5,002 bases of DNA from an uncultured bacterium. Lineage in GTDB: Bacteria > Actinomycetota > Aquicultoria > SKW223. Of the stretch, positions 1 to 5,002 are shown piece after piece. The notes below the pieces were generated by a model. That model was not told the origin of the DNA. It saw only the letters and a list, made by a program, of their open reading frames with translations, and searched no databases. The translations under genes and the position numbers were made by a program. Each line of letters begins with the position of its first letter. The first letter of the stretch is position 1. Location: the NCBI GenBank assembly GCA_938042205.1, contig CALIRS010000119.1, positions 1 through 5,002 on the forward strand, given 5' to 3'.

Positions 1-367
1 AATTGATGTCTTTTTTTCGGAAAGCCGGTTCGTTAAGCATATGAGATAGAAGTCGAAAACCCTCCTCGAGATTATCAGAAATAAGACGTGAGTAGTAGCA
101 GGTATATTCTTTCCCGGTAAAAGCGTTGAGTTCTGCGCCTAAAGCGTCAAATTTTTCAGAAATTTCTTTGGCTTTGATTTTTCGAGTACCTTTAAAAATT
201 AAGTGCTCAATAAAATGAGAAATACCACTCAATTTTTGACTTTCGCGAGCAGATCCAGTTTCAAACCAGAAACCAAAAGCTACAGAGCGAACAGAAGACA
301 TTCGCTCTGTAGCAACAGATATTCCCGAGGATAATTTCGAAACTTCCGGGATTGAATTATCTTGCAT
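1..367 (-). CDS. M16-family zinc metallopeptidase (insulinase / processing-protease-like), 5' part only
   Basis: The first 122 codons are present and the gene runs off the left edge of the window. The inverted zinc motif HxxEH is visible as HFIEH at residues 51-55 (zinc ligands His51 and His55, catalytic Glu54). It is followed by FKGT at 58-61 and by the family's G-A-x-x-N-A-x-T signature at 77-84. The third zinc ligand, a Glu about 76 residues after the motif in this family, lies outside the window. No signal peptide is seen, so a cytoplasmic enzyme is likely. Its substrate cannot be told; bacterial relatives are usually annotated as processing proteases or oligopeptide-degrading enzymes. 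The ATG at 367 lies inside the end of pnp (11-nt overlap), so the two genes are probably co-transcribed. No in-frame start lies closer to the nearest good Shine-Dalgarno (AAGGAGAG, 382-389), which leaves a long 14-nt spacing. The next ATG (codon 23) would remove the first family beta strand, so codon 1 is preferred. Confidence 0.9.
   Translation of the reverse strand, partial: MQDNSIPEVSKLSSGISVATERMSSVRSVAFGFWFETGSARESQKLSGISHFIEHLIFKGTRKIKAKEISEKFDALGAELNAFTGKEYTCYYSRLISDNLEEGFRLLSHMLNEPAFRKKDIN
279..313 (-). repeat. Perfect 13-bp inverted repeat (RNA hairpin) inside the start of the M16 peptidase gene
   Basis: The arms at 279-291 and 301-313 are exact reverse complements (GCTACAGAGCGAA and TTCGCTCTGTAGC), separated by a 9-nt loop. 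On the transcribed strand the stem begins 43 nt after the pnp stop codon and is followed at once by TTTTGGTTTC. This makes it a strong stem with a short, interrupted U run. It covers codons 19-30 of the peptidase gene, and the ATG of Met23 sits at the stem-loop junction. It could act as an attenuator or weak terminator between pnp and the peptidase, as a 3' stabiliser of pnp mRNA, or as a target for post-transcriptional control. The repeat is directly visible; its function is inference. Confidence 0.75.
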
Positions 368-2540
368 ACCGTTTTGGTGTTCTCTCCTTAACTGATTCGA
401 GGTATTCCACAGTAGCCAGGTTGATTCTACCCAGTGAATCGATTTCAGTTACTTCAACCAGCACTTTGCTTCCGACATTGAAAATATCTTCCAGTTTCTC
501 AATGCGTCTTGGTGAAATTTTTGAAATGTGAAGCAAACCCTCTTTTCCAGGCAAGATTTCTACAAAAGCCCCAAAACTTGCCAGGCGCGTAACCGTTCCC
601 AGGAACCTTTCCCCCACTTTTATCTGACGTGTAAGATTTTCGATGATCTCTTTTGCTTTTTTAGCACCAATTTCGTCTTTAGAGGTGATATAAACGGTTC
701 CATCCTGTTCAATATCGATGGCCACACCAGTTTCGTCAATTATACTGTGAATGGTTTTTCCTCCAGGACCAATGACTTCCCGGATTTTGGAGGAGTCAAT
801 TTGCATAGTAATTACACGAGGTGCATATCTTGAAAGTTCTGCTCTTGGAGCTGGTATTACCGAAAGCATTTTCTCGAGAATAAACAACCTGGCATTCCTG
901 GCTCTTTTAAGAGCATCTTTAAGGATCTCTCGGGTAAGACCACCAACTTTATTGTCCATCTGGAGAGCTGTAATACCATTTTTGGTACCAGCAACCTTAA
1001 AATCCATATCTCCAAGCATATCTTCAACACCAAGAATATCTGTCAGGATCTCATATTTGTCATTTTCTTTGATTAAACCCATGGCGATGCCAGCCACTGG
1101 CTCCTTGATAGGAACACCGGCATCCATAAGTGATAGCGTACTCCCGCATACTGAAGCCATTGATGTAGACCCATTAGATTCTACTACTTCAGATACTACT
1201 CTAATGGTATAAGGAAAGGTCTTTGCATCAGGAATTACCTGCAAAAGTGCTCTTTCTGCCAGAGCACCATGGCCAATTTCTCTTCTTCTTGGTCCTCGAA
1301 GAGGCTGAACTTCTCCAGTTGAATATGGTGGGAAATTGTAGTGATGCAAATATCTTTTTGCTTCCTCGGTGTCGAGTGCGTCAAGCATCTGTTCTTCTCC
1401 TACAGTGCCCAGAGTAACTACGGTGAGAACTTGAGTCTGGCCTCTGGTAAAAAGACCGCTGCCATGCGTTCTTGGAAGCACACCCACTTCACAAGAAATT
1501 TCTCTGATTTCGTCAGGCTTTCTTCCATCAACTCTTATTTTCTTTTCGAGGATCATATTACGCATTAGTCTTTTTTGAAGTTTTTTGAAAGCCACCTTTA
1601 CTTGTCTTAGTTTTTCAGCAGAAACCGGGTAAAAGTAACCAATAACGTCTCCATATTCGCTTATTACTTCGTTTCCCTTTTCTTTGATTTCGGGTGCGAT
1701 AGTTTCTGTAACTTCTTTTTCAATTAAATCAATTTCTTTTTCGCGGGATGTCTTTTCGACGATCATCAGGGCTTCATTCAGCTTTGCTTCAGCTATCTGT
1801 TTAACCTTTTCTTCTATTTCGGGATCGAGCTCATCAAGCACCACTTCCATTTTTGGTTTGCCCAGTCTTCGAGCCATTTCTTCCTGAAAGGAAATGATCT
1901 TTTGAATATATTCGTCAGAAAATTCAATGGCGTTCAAAATAAGTTCTTCAGGCGCCTGGCTGGCACTTGCTTCTACCATCAAAACGCCCTCGCGATTTCC
2001 AGCGACTACAAGGTCAAGGACTGAGTGTTCAATCTCCTGGTAAGTAGGATTAATGATAAAATTTTCATTAATATATCCTACCCGAACAGCCCCAACTGGA
2101 CCCTTAAAAGGAATGTCAGATATCATTAGTGCCATGGAAGCGCCGTTAAGAGCTATAACATCGAAAGGATTAACCTGGTCAACTGAAATCGGATTTACGA
2201 TTATCTGAACATCATTTCTGAATCCTTCGTCAAAGCAAGGTCTCAGAGGTCTATCAATGAGACGTGCAGTAAGTATAGCTTTTTCTGAGGGTCTCCCTTC
2301 TCTTCTGAAAAAACCACCAGGAATTTTTCCAGCAGCATACATTCTCTCTTCAACGTCGACAATTAGTGGGAAAAAGTCAATTCCTTCTCTTGGTTCTTTT
2401 GAAGCAGTTGCTGTGACCAATACAACTGTTTCTCCAGTAGAAACCAGAACAGACCCATTTGCCTGCCTTGCCATTTTCCCAAACTCAAAGGAAATTATTT
2501 TACCGCCAATTTCAATTTCTTCTTTTACATTTTCAAACAT
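357..2540 (-). CDS. pnp: Polyribonucleotide nucleotidyltransferase (polynucleotide phosphorylase, PNPase)
   Basis: This 727-residue protein degrades RNA 3' to 5' by phosphorolysis, releasing nucleoside diphosphates, and can also add 3' tails. It forms a ring-shaped homotrimer in the cytoplasm and often joins RNA degradosomes. Domains run in the family order. The first RNase PH domain carries FFRREGRPSE at 77-86. A helical linker at roughly 210-320 follows, then the second RNase PH domain from about 335 (IRVDGR). That domain holds YSTGE at 406-410, GPRRREIGHG at 416-425, the phosphate-binding GSTS at 457-460, and Asp507, Asp513 and Lys515, which match the metal ligands Asp486, Asp492 and Lys494 of the E. 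coli enzyme. A KH domain (GPGG at 591-594) and an S1 domain (about 642-709) complete it. Length and motifs are normal and there is no frameshift. The ATG at 2540 is chosen for its Shine-Dalgarno; a GTG 36 nt upstream falls inside the promoter. The 3' end overlaps the M16 peptidase gene. Confidence 0.97.
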   Translation of the reverse strand: MFENVKEEIEIGGKIISFEFGKMARQANGSVLVSTGETVVLVTATASKEPREGIDFFPLIVDVEERMYAAGKIPGGFFRREGRPSEKAILTARLIDRPLRPCFDEGFRNDVQIIVNPISVDQVNPFDVIALNGASMALMISDIPFKGPVGAVRVGYINENFIINPTYQEIEHSVLDLVVAGNREGVLMVEASASQAPEELILNAIEFSDEYIQKIISFQEEMARRLGKPKMEVVLDELDPEIEEKVKQIAEAKLNEALMIVEKTSREKEIDLIEKEVTETIAPEIKEKGNEVISEYGDVIGYFYPVSAEKLRQVKVAFKKLQKRLMRNMILEKKIRVDGRKPDEIREISCEVGVLPRTHGSGLFTRGQTQVLTVVTLGTVGEEQMLDALDTEEAKRYLHHYNFPPYSTGEVQPLRGPRRREIGHGALAERALLQVIPDAKTFPYTIRVVSEVVESNGSTSMASVCGSTLSLMDAGVPIKEPVAGIAMGLIKENDKYEILTDILGVEDMLGDMDFKVAGTKNGITALQMDNKVGGLTREILKDALKRARNARLFILEKMLSVIPAPRAELSRYAPRVITMQIDSSKIREVIGPGGKTIHSIIDETGVAIDIEQDGTVYITSKDEIGAKKAKEIIENLTRQIKVGERFLGTVTRLASFGAFVEILPGKEGLLHISKISPRRIEKLEDIFNVGSKVLVEVTEIDSLGRINLATVEYLESVKERTPKRYAR

Positions 2541-2546
2541 TATCTT

Positions 2547-2553
2547 CCTCCTT
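2547..2553 (-). promoter_or_regulatory. Ribosome binding site of pnp
   Basis: AAGGAGG lies 6 nt before the ATG at 2540. This near-consensus site decides the start and excludes the in-frame GTG at 2576, which would add 12 residues (beginning LSFFSE after the start) with no resemblance to the PNPase N-terminus. Confidence 0.9.
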
Positions 2554-2560
2554 ATTTCAC

Positions 2561-2595
2561 TGAAAAATGATAACACTGTTAAACTGTGTTAACAA
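2561..2595 (-). promoter_or_regulatory. Predicted sigma-A-type promoter of pnp
   Basis: The -35 element TTGTTA (2590-2595; 4 of 6 consensus bases) and the -10 element TATCAT (2567-2572; 5 of 6) are separated by the ideal 17 bp. Transcription would begin near 2561, giving a leader of about 21 nt that contains the pnp Shine-Dalgarno. The promoter lies in the only real intergenic gap of the window, between hisE and pnp. It suggests that pnp and the M16 peptidase gene can be transcribed independently of the histidine operon, although read-through is also possible. This is inferred from sequence only. Confidence 0.6.
2571..2591 (-). promoter_or_regulatory. 21-bp imperfect palindrome filling the pnp promoter spacer; candidate operator
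   Basis: Outer arms TAACAC and GTGTTA (2571-2576 and 2586-2591) are perfectly complementary. Inside them a mismatched T/T pair is followed by GTT/AAC around a single central base, so every position pairs except one symmetric pair and the centre. The palindrome occupies the whole spacer and overlaps two bases each of the -35 and -10 hexamers, a position where a bound dimeric repressor would block RNA polymerase. As RNA, the outer 6 bp could form a weak AT-rich hairpin followed by TCATTTTTC, so a weak terminator for the histidine operon is the alternative reading. No known regulator motif was matched with certainty. Confidence 0.5.
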
Positions 2596-2609
2596 ATGAA
2601 GAAGTGCAG

Positions 2610-2915
2610 CTAATGCGATGAATGGTGTCTTTTAAGGAGTTCAGCTTCAATTTCACCAAGGCTGATCTTTTGATAGCTCAGAAGAACGTAAAGATGATAA
2701 ATAAGGTCACAGGTTTCTTCTATGAGTCGTTTTTTACCTTCGGATTCAGAGGCTTCGATTACTTCCAATGATTCTTCTCTTATTTTTTCATGAATCTTTG
2801 CTAAACCTTCATGGAAAAGCCTGGCGGTATAAGATTTTTCAGGAGAAGCATTTTTACGATCTTCAATAATTTCGAAAAGGCTTACCAGAAAAGATTTTTT
2901 TGGAAAATCAGTCAT
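2610..2915 (-). CDS. hisE: Phosphoribosyl-ATP pyrophosphohydrolase (HisE)
   Basis: This enzyme hydrolyses PR-ATP to PR-AMP and pyrophosphate, the second step of histidine synthesis, in the cytoplasm. The 101-residue all-helical protein belongs to the MazG-like NTP pyrophosphatase fold. Visible signatures are SYTARLF at 28-34, REESLEV at 46-52 and EETCDLIYHLYVLL at 66-79. The acidic residues Glu47, Glu48, Glu51, Glu67 and Asp70 are the likely magnesium ligands. Length is normal for a stand-alone HisE. The ATG directly follows the hisI stop codon, in the same frame, and is served by a Shine-Dalgarno inside the end of hisI. In many bacteria, including T. maritima, HisI and HisE are one fused protein; here they are separate. 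It appears to be the last histidine gene of the operon, since pnp follows after 69 nt. Confidence 0.95.
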   Translation of the reverse strand: MTDFPKKSFLVSLFEIIEDRKNASPEKSYTARLFHEGLAKIHEKIREESLEVIEASESEGKKRLIEETCDLIYHLYVLLSYQKISLGEIEAELLKRHHSSH

Positions 2916-3266
2916 TTAAAGAGACTCCTCGATGACATTAGCCTCAAGTCTTCGATAGAAACAGGAACGCTCGCCTGTATGGCAAGCGGGACCAATCTGT
3001 TTTACCTTTATAAGAATAGCATCACCATCGCAATCGTAATAAACTTCTTTTACGAACTGTTTATTTCCTGAAGTTTCTCCTTTGCACCAGTACTCTTTAC
3101 GACTTCTTGAAAAAAACCAGGTTCTTCCAGTAGAAAGAGTTCTTTTCAATGCTTCTTCGTCCATATAAGCAAGCATTAGAACTTCTCCCGTTTCGTAATC
3201 TTGAACCACTGCCGGCAGAAGTTGCATTTCGTTAAATTTAAAGTTCTGTAAATTCAGTTTTTCCAA
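2916..3266 (-). CDS. hisI: Phosphoribosyl-AMP cyclohydrolase (HisI)
   Basis: This zinc- and magnesium-dependent enzyme opens the adenine ring of PR-AMP to give ProFAR, the third step of histidine synthesis. The 116-residue protein shows the family signatures WCKGETSGN at 60-68, the metal-binding DCDGD at 78-82 (Asp78, Asp80, Asp82 with Cys79), and ACHTGERSCF at 94-103 supplying Cys95 and Cys102. The three cysteines are the expected zinc ligands. The start is TTG at 3266, chosen because a perfect AGGAGGT lies 4 nt upstream and because the next ATG (codon 14) has no such site and would trim the N-terminal strand. It lies 9 nt after hisF. It lacks the C-terminal HisE domain of fused HisIE proteins because a TAA ends it just before the in-frame hisE ATG. 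Confidence 0.95.
   Translation of the reverse strand: MEKLNLQNFKFNEMQLLPAVVQDYETGEVLMLAYMDEEALKRTLSTGRTWFFSRSRKEYWCKGETSGNKQFVKEVYYDCDGDAILIKVKQIGPACHTGERSCFYRRLEANVIEESL
2925..2930 (-). promoter_or_regulatory. Ribosome binding site of hisE, inside the end of hisI
   Basis: GAGGAG lies 9 nt before the hisE ATG and encodes Glu-Glu near the HisI C-terminus. Its presence supports separate initiation of HisE after HisI terminates, rather than a HisIE fusion broken by a sequencing error. Confidence 0.7.
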
Positions 3267-3270
3267 GTTG

Positions 3271-3277
3271 ACCTCCT
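3271..3277 (-). promoter_or_regulatory. Ribosome binding site of hisI, overlapping the hisF stop codon
   Basis: AGGAGGT lies 4 nt before the TTG start at 3266. Its first two bases are the last two bases of the hisF TAG stop (3276-3278). It is the main evidence for the non-ATG start, and its position suggests translational coupling between hisF and hisI. Confidence 0.85.
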
Positions 3278-4031
3278 ACAATCTTACTGGAATATCATTT
3301 TTCTTAAGATATTCCTTCAAATCCTTAATCTTCATTTCTCCAAAGTGAAAAAGAGAAGCAGCAAGAGCTGCATCAGCATTGCCTTCTATGAATACTTCCT
3401 TGAAATGTTCCATTTTACCTGCTCCGCCGGATGCAATCACGGGAATATTAACCTCGGTAGAAACAAGTTTCGTAAGATTTAATTCGTAACCGTTTTTCGT
3501 GCCATCATTATCGATGCTTGTCAAAAGGATTTCTCCTGCACCCAGTCTTTCTACCTCCCTTGCCCACCAGATAGCTTCAATACCAGTCGACTTTCTCCCA
3601 CCATGCGTATACACCTCATAACTATCTTCATTGCGCTTGGCATCAATAGCTACAACTATACATTGACTTCCAAATCTTTCCGCTGCTTCTTCTACAAAGT
3701 GAGGTTTTTCGACTGCTGCGGTGTTTATGGAGACTTTGTCAGCTCCAGCTCTAAGAAGATCTCTTATATCCTGAATCGACCTAATACCGCCACCGACCGT
3801 AAAGGGAATAAATACATTTTCAGCTACTCTTTCAGCAACTTCAATCATGGTTTTGCGTTCTTCATAGGATGCAGTTATATCAAGAAAAACAAGTTCGTCA
3901 GCTCCTTCGCGGTCGTAGATTTTAGCTAGCTCCACTGGGTCTCCAGCATCTTTAATATTTACAAATTTTACTCCTTTAACTACTCTTCCTTTATCAACGT
4001 CAAGGCAGGGAATGATTCTCTTAGCAAGCAT
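3276..4031 (-). CDS. hisF: Imidazole glycerol phosphate synthase, cyclase subunit (HisF)
   Basis: HisF uses ammonia passed from HisH to turn PRFAR into imidazole glycerol phosphate and AICAR, joining histidine and purine synthesis. The 251-residue protein is a (beta/alpha)8 barrel of normal length. The catalytic pair Asp11 (CLDVD) and Asp130 (AIDAK) is present, with Asp176 in SIDNDGTK. Phosphate-binding loops are seen at GGGIR (80-84) and at ASGGAGK near the C-terminal half. Arg5, Glu46, Lys99 and Glu167, which form the ammonia-tunnel gate in T. maritima HisF, are all present at the same numbers. The ATG at 4031 gives the canonical MLAKRIIPCLDVD start. AGGAAGG (4039-4045) lies 7 nt before it, within the end of hisA, only 3 nt downstream of the hisA stop. 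Nothing is missing, so the enzyme should be active. Confidence 0.98.
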   Translation of the reverse strand: MLAKRIIPCLDVDKGRVVKGVKFVNIKDAGDPVELAKIYDREGADELVFLDITASYEERKTMIEVAERVAENVFIPFTVGGGIRSIQDIRDLLRAGADKVSINTAAVEKPHFVEEAAERFGSQCIVVAIDAKRNEDSYEVYTHGGRKSTGIEAIWWAREVERLGAGEILLTSIDNDGTKNGYELNLTKLVSTEVNIPVIASGGAGKMEHFKEVFIEGNADAALAASLFHFGEMKIKDLKEYLKKNDIPVRL

Positions 4032-4034
4032 TTT

Positions 4035-4781
4035 TTAACCTTCCTCTTCTGCTATTCCAGGCTGAAATTTTTCAATTGCTTCCTTTAAATCAATCAGATT
4101 TTCGTAGTAAGCTTTTCCAATGATAGCTCCTTCAAGGCCATCTTTTTCAAGGGAAGAAAGTGATTCTAAGTCAGAAATAGAAGAAACACCTCCGGCAAAG
4201 ATAACTGGCAAAGATGTCAATCTTAAAAACCTATCGACTCTTTCGATATTCAGTCCTTTAGAAGTACCATCTCTTTCAATATCGGTGAAGACAATAAATG
4301 AACACCCTGCATTTTCGACTATATTTACTGCCTCTTCAGTTTTTAGTCCAGGTTCATCTTTCCATCCTCCTACCTTTACCCTGTCGTCAACTGCATCTAT
4401 AGACACAGCAATTACATTTTCATAATAGCTGCATATCTGGTTTAAAAATTTGGGATCTGTAAGAGCTCTGGTGGAAAGGACCACCCTGGAGACTCCTGCT
4501 TCAAAAGCATCTTCAATCTGGAGAGCTGACCTGAGTCCACCACCAAACTGGATTTTAGGGCCAAGCTCGTTGCTTATCTTATATACTGACTTAAGATTTT
4601 TCGGAGCACCCTCTTTTGCTCCATCAAGGTCTACAATATGAATCCAGGTAGCTCCTTTTTTTACCATTTTTTCTGCAATTTCCAGGGGATCTTCTGAGTA
4701 AACTGTTACCTTGTCGTAGTTACCCTGCTCGAGGCGAACTACTTTCCCCCCCAGAAGGTCAATTGCAGGATAAATAATCAT
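4035..4781 (-). CDS. hisA: ProFAR isomerase, 1-(5-phosphoribosyl)-5-[(5-phosphoribosylamino)methylideneamino]imidazole-4-carboxamide isomerase (HisA)
   Basis: HisA carries out the Amadori rearrangement of ProFAR to PRFAR, the fourth step of histidine synthesis. The 248-residue (beta/alpha)8 barrel is homologous to HisF. The general acid/base pair is Asp8 (PAIDLLGG) and Asp129 (SIDAV). Thr166 and Asp171 (FTDIERDGTS) match Thr164 and Asp169 of the T. maritima enzyme. Phosphate-binding glycine loops are at FGGGLR (79-84) and FAGGVSS in the C-terminal half. The ATG overlaps the hisH TGA as ATGA, and GGTGGTG (4788-4794) lies 6 nt upstream inside hisH, a fair but not perfect Shine-Dalgarno. Overlap plus internal site suggests coupled translation with hisH. 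A dual HisA/TrpF (PriA) role, known in actinobacteria, is not suggested by the context. Confidence 0.98.
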   Translation of the reverse strand: MIIYPAIDLLGGKVVRLEQGNYDKVTVYSEDPLEIAEKMVKKGATWIHIVDLDGAKEGAPKNLKSVYKISNELGPKIQFGGGLRSALQIEDAFEAGVSRVVLSTRALTDPKFLNQICSYYENVIAVSIDAVDDRVKVGGWKDEPGLKTEEAVNIVENAGCSFIVFTDIERDGTSKGLNIERVDRFLRLTSLPVIFAGGVSSISDLESLSSLEKDGLEGAIIGKAYYENLIDLKEAIEKFQPGIAEEEG

Positions 4782-5002
4782 TCTTTACACCACCGCTCAA
4801 AATTTCTTAAAATTTTTAAGCCATTATCACCGCTTTTTTCAAGGTGAAATTGCGTTGCCCAGATGTTTCCTTTTTCTATGGCACTTACAAATTCGTCGCC
4901 ATAAAATGTATACCCTGAAACGATCTCTTCTTGCGGCACTGGATAATAAGAGTGTACGAAATAGAAATATGAATCTTGAGGGATGCCTTCAAATAGACGT
5001 GA
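4778..5002 (-). CDS. hisH: Imidazole glycerol phosphate synthase, glutamine amidotransferase subunit (HisH), 3' part only
   Basis: HisH splits glutamine and feeds ammonia through HisF to make imidazole glycerol phosphate. Only the last 74 residues are in the window; the catalytic cysteine and N-terminal half of the class I amidotransferase domain lie beyond the right edge. The segment includes FYFVHSYY (partial residues 13-20), typical of HisH, and the catalytic His/Glu motif as QFHLEKSG (51-58), with His53 and Glu55 of the triad. The residue between them is Leu, where most class I amidotransferases have Pro. The TGA stop at 4778-4780 overlaps the hisA ATG. Gene order hisH-hisA-hisF is common in bacterial histidine operons and supports the call. 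Confidence 0.95.
   Translation of the reverse strand, partial: SRLFEGIPQDSYFYFVHSYYPVPQEEIVSGYTFYGDEFVSAIEKGNIWATQFHLEKSGDNGLKILRNFERWCKE

Noticed and set aside
528..1212. Overlapping plus-strand open frames of 101 and 153 codons
   Set aside because: They lie wholly antisense to the intact, motif-rich pnp gene, show no recognisable domain, and look like by-products of its codon use. The same holds for plus-strand frames over hisI, hisF and hisA.
2541..2576. Extended pnp start at GTG 2576
   Set aside because: It falls inside the predicted promoter and palindrome, adds 12 residues unlike PNPase, and lacks a ribosome site, while ATG 2540 has AAGGAGG at 6 nt.
2575..2595. Rex-type redox repressor site
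   Set aside because: The half-sites resemble TTGTTAA and TTAACAA, but the spacing is 6 bp instead of 4 and the right half has one mismatch; the larger 21-bp palindrome describes the symmetry better.
2968..2988. 8-bp hairpin with one mismatch in hisI
   Set aside because: It coincides with codons for the conserved ACHTGER zinc-binding segment, has a mismatch, and is not followed by a U run, so protein constraint explains it.
4806..4820. 15-bp AT-only-core palindrome (CTTAAAA / TTTTAAG) in the end of hisH
   Set aside because: It is a low-complexity AT run encoding Leu-Lys-Ile-Leu-Arg, with a single-base centre that cannot form a good RNA hairpin; chance is a sufficient explanation.

Overview
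The window is a compact, gene-dense stretch of bacterial chromosome read entirely from the minus strand. In transcription order, from the right end to the left, it holds the 3' end of hisH, then hisA, hisF, hisI, hisE, pnp, and the 5' end of an M16-family zinc peptidase gene. Base composition is AT-leaning, Shine-Dalgarno sequences are strong, and genes abut or overlap. HisF keeps the catalytic Asp11, Asp130 and Asp176 and the tunnel-gate residues Arg5, Glu46, Lys99 and Glu167 at the same residue numbers as the well-studied Thermotoga maritima enzyme. From memory, much of the rest of HisF also resembles that protein. I infer a member of the Thermotogota, perhaps a moderately AT-rich relative outside the genus Thermotoga. 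The placement is tentative because no search was possible.

Region 2610-5002 is the distal part of a histidine biosynthesis operon. Its products act in consecutive steps. HisE hydrolyses phosphoribosyl-ATP and HisI opens the adenine ring. HisA isomerises ProFAR to PRFAR. The HisH-HisF complex then makes imidazole glycerol phosphate and AICAR. Junctions are tight: hisH and hisA overlap by an ATGA, hisA-hisF are 3 nt apart, hisF-hisI 9 nt (the hisF stop lies inside the hisI Shine-Dalgarno), and hisI-hisE 0 nt. hisI and hisE are separate genes but lie in the same frame with only one TAA between them.

Region 2541-2609 is the only real intergenic gap (69 nt). It contains a convincing sigma-A-type promoter for pnp. 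The 17-bp spacer of this promoter is filled by a nearly perfect 21-bp palindrome, placed like a repressor operator.

Region 1-2540 carries polynucleotide phosphorylase, with all domains intact, and a co-transcribed M16 peptidase that overlaps it by 11 nt. A perfect 13-bp inverted repeat lies inside the first 30 codons of the peptidase gene, just past the pnp stop. This hairpin and the pnp promoter palindrome are the two most noteworthy signals. I found no mobile element, CRISPR array, RNA gene, defence system or clearly new biological system. No stretch above 300 bases lacks a gene.
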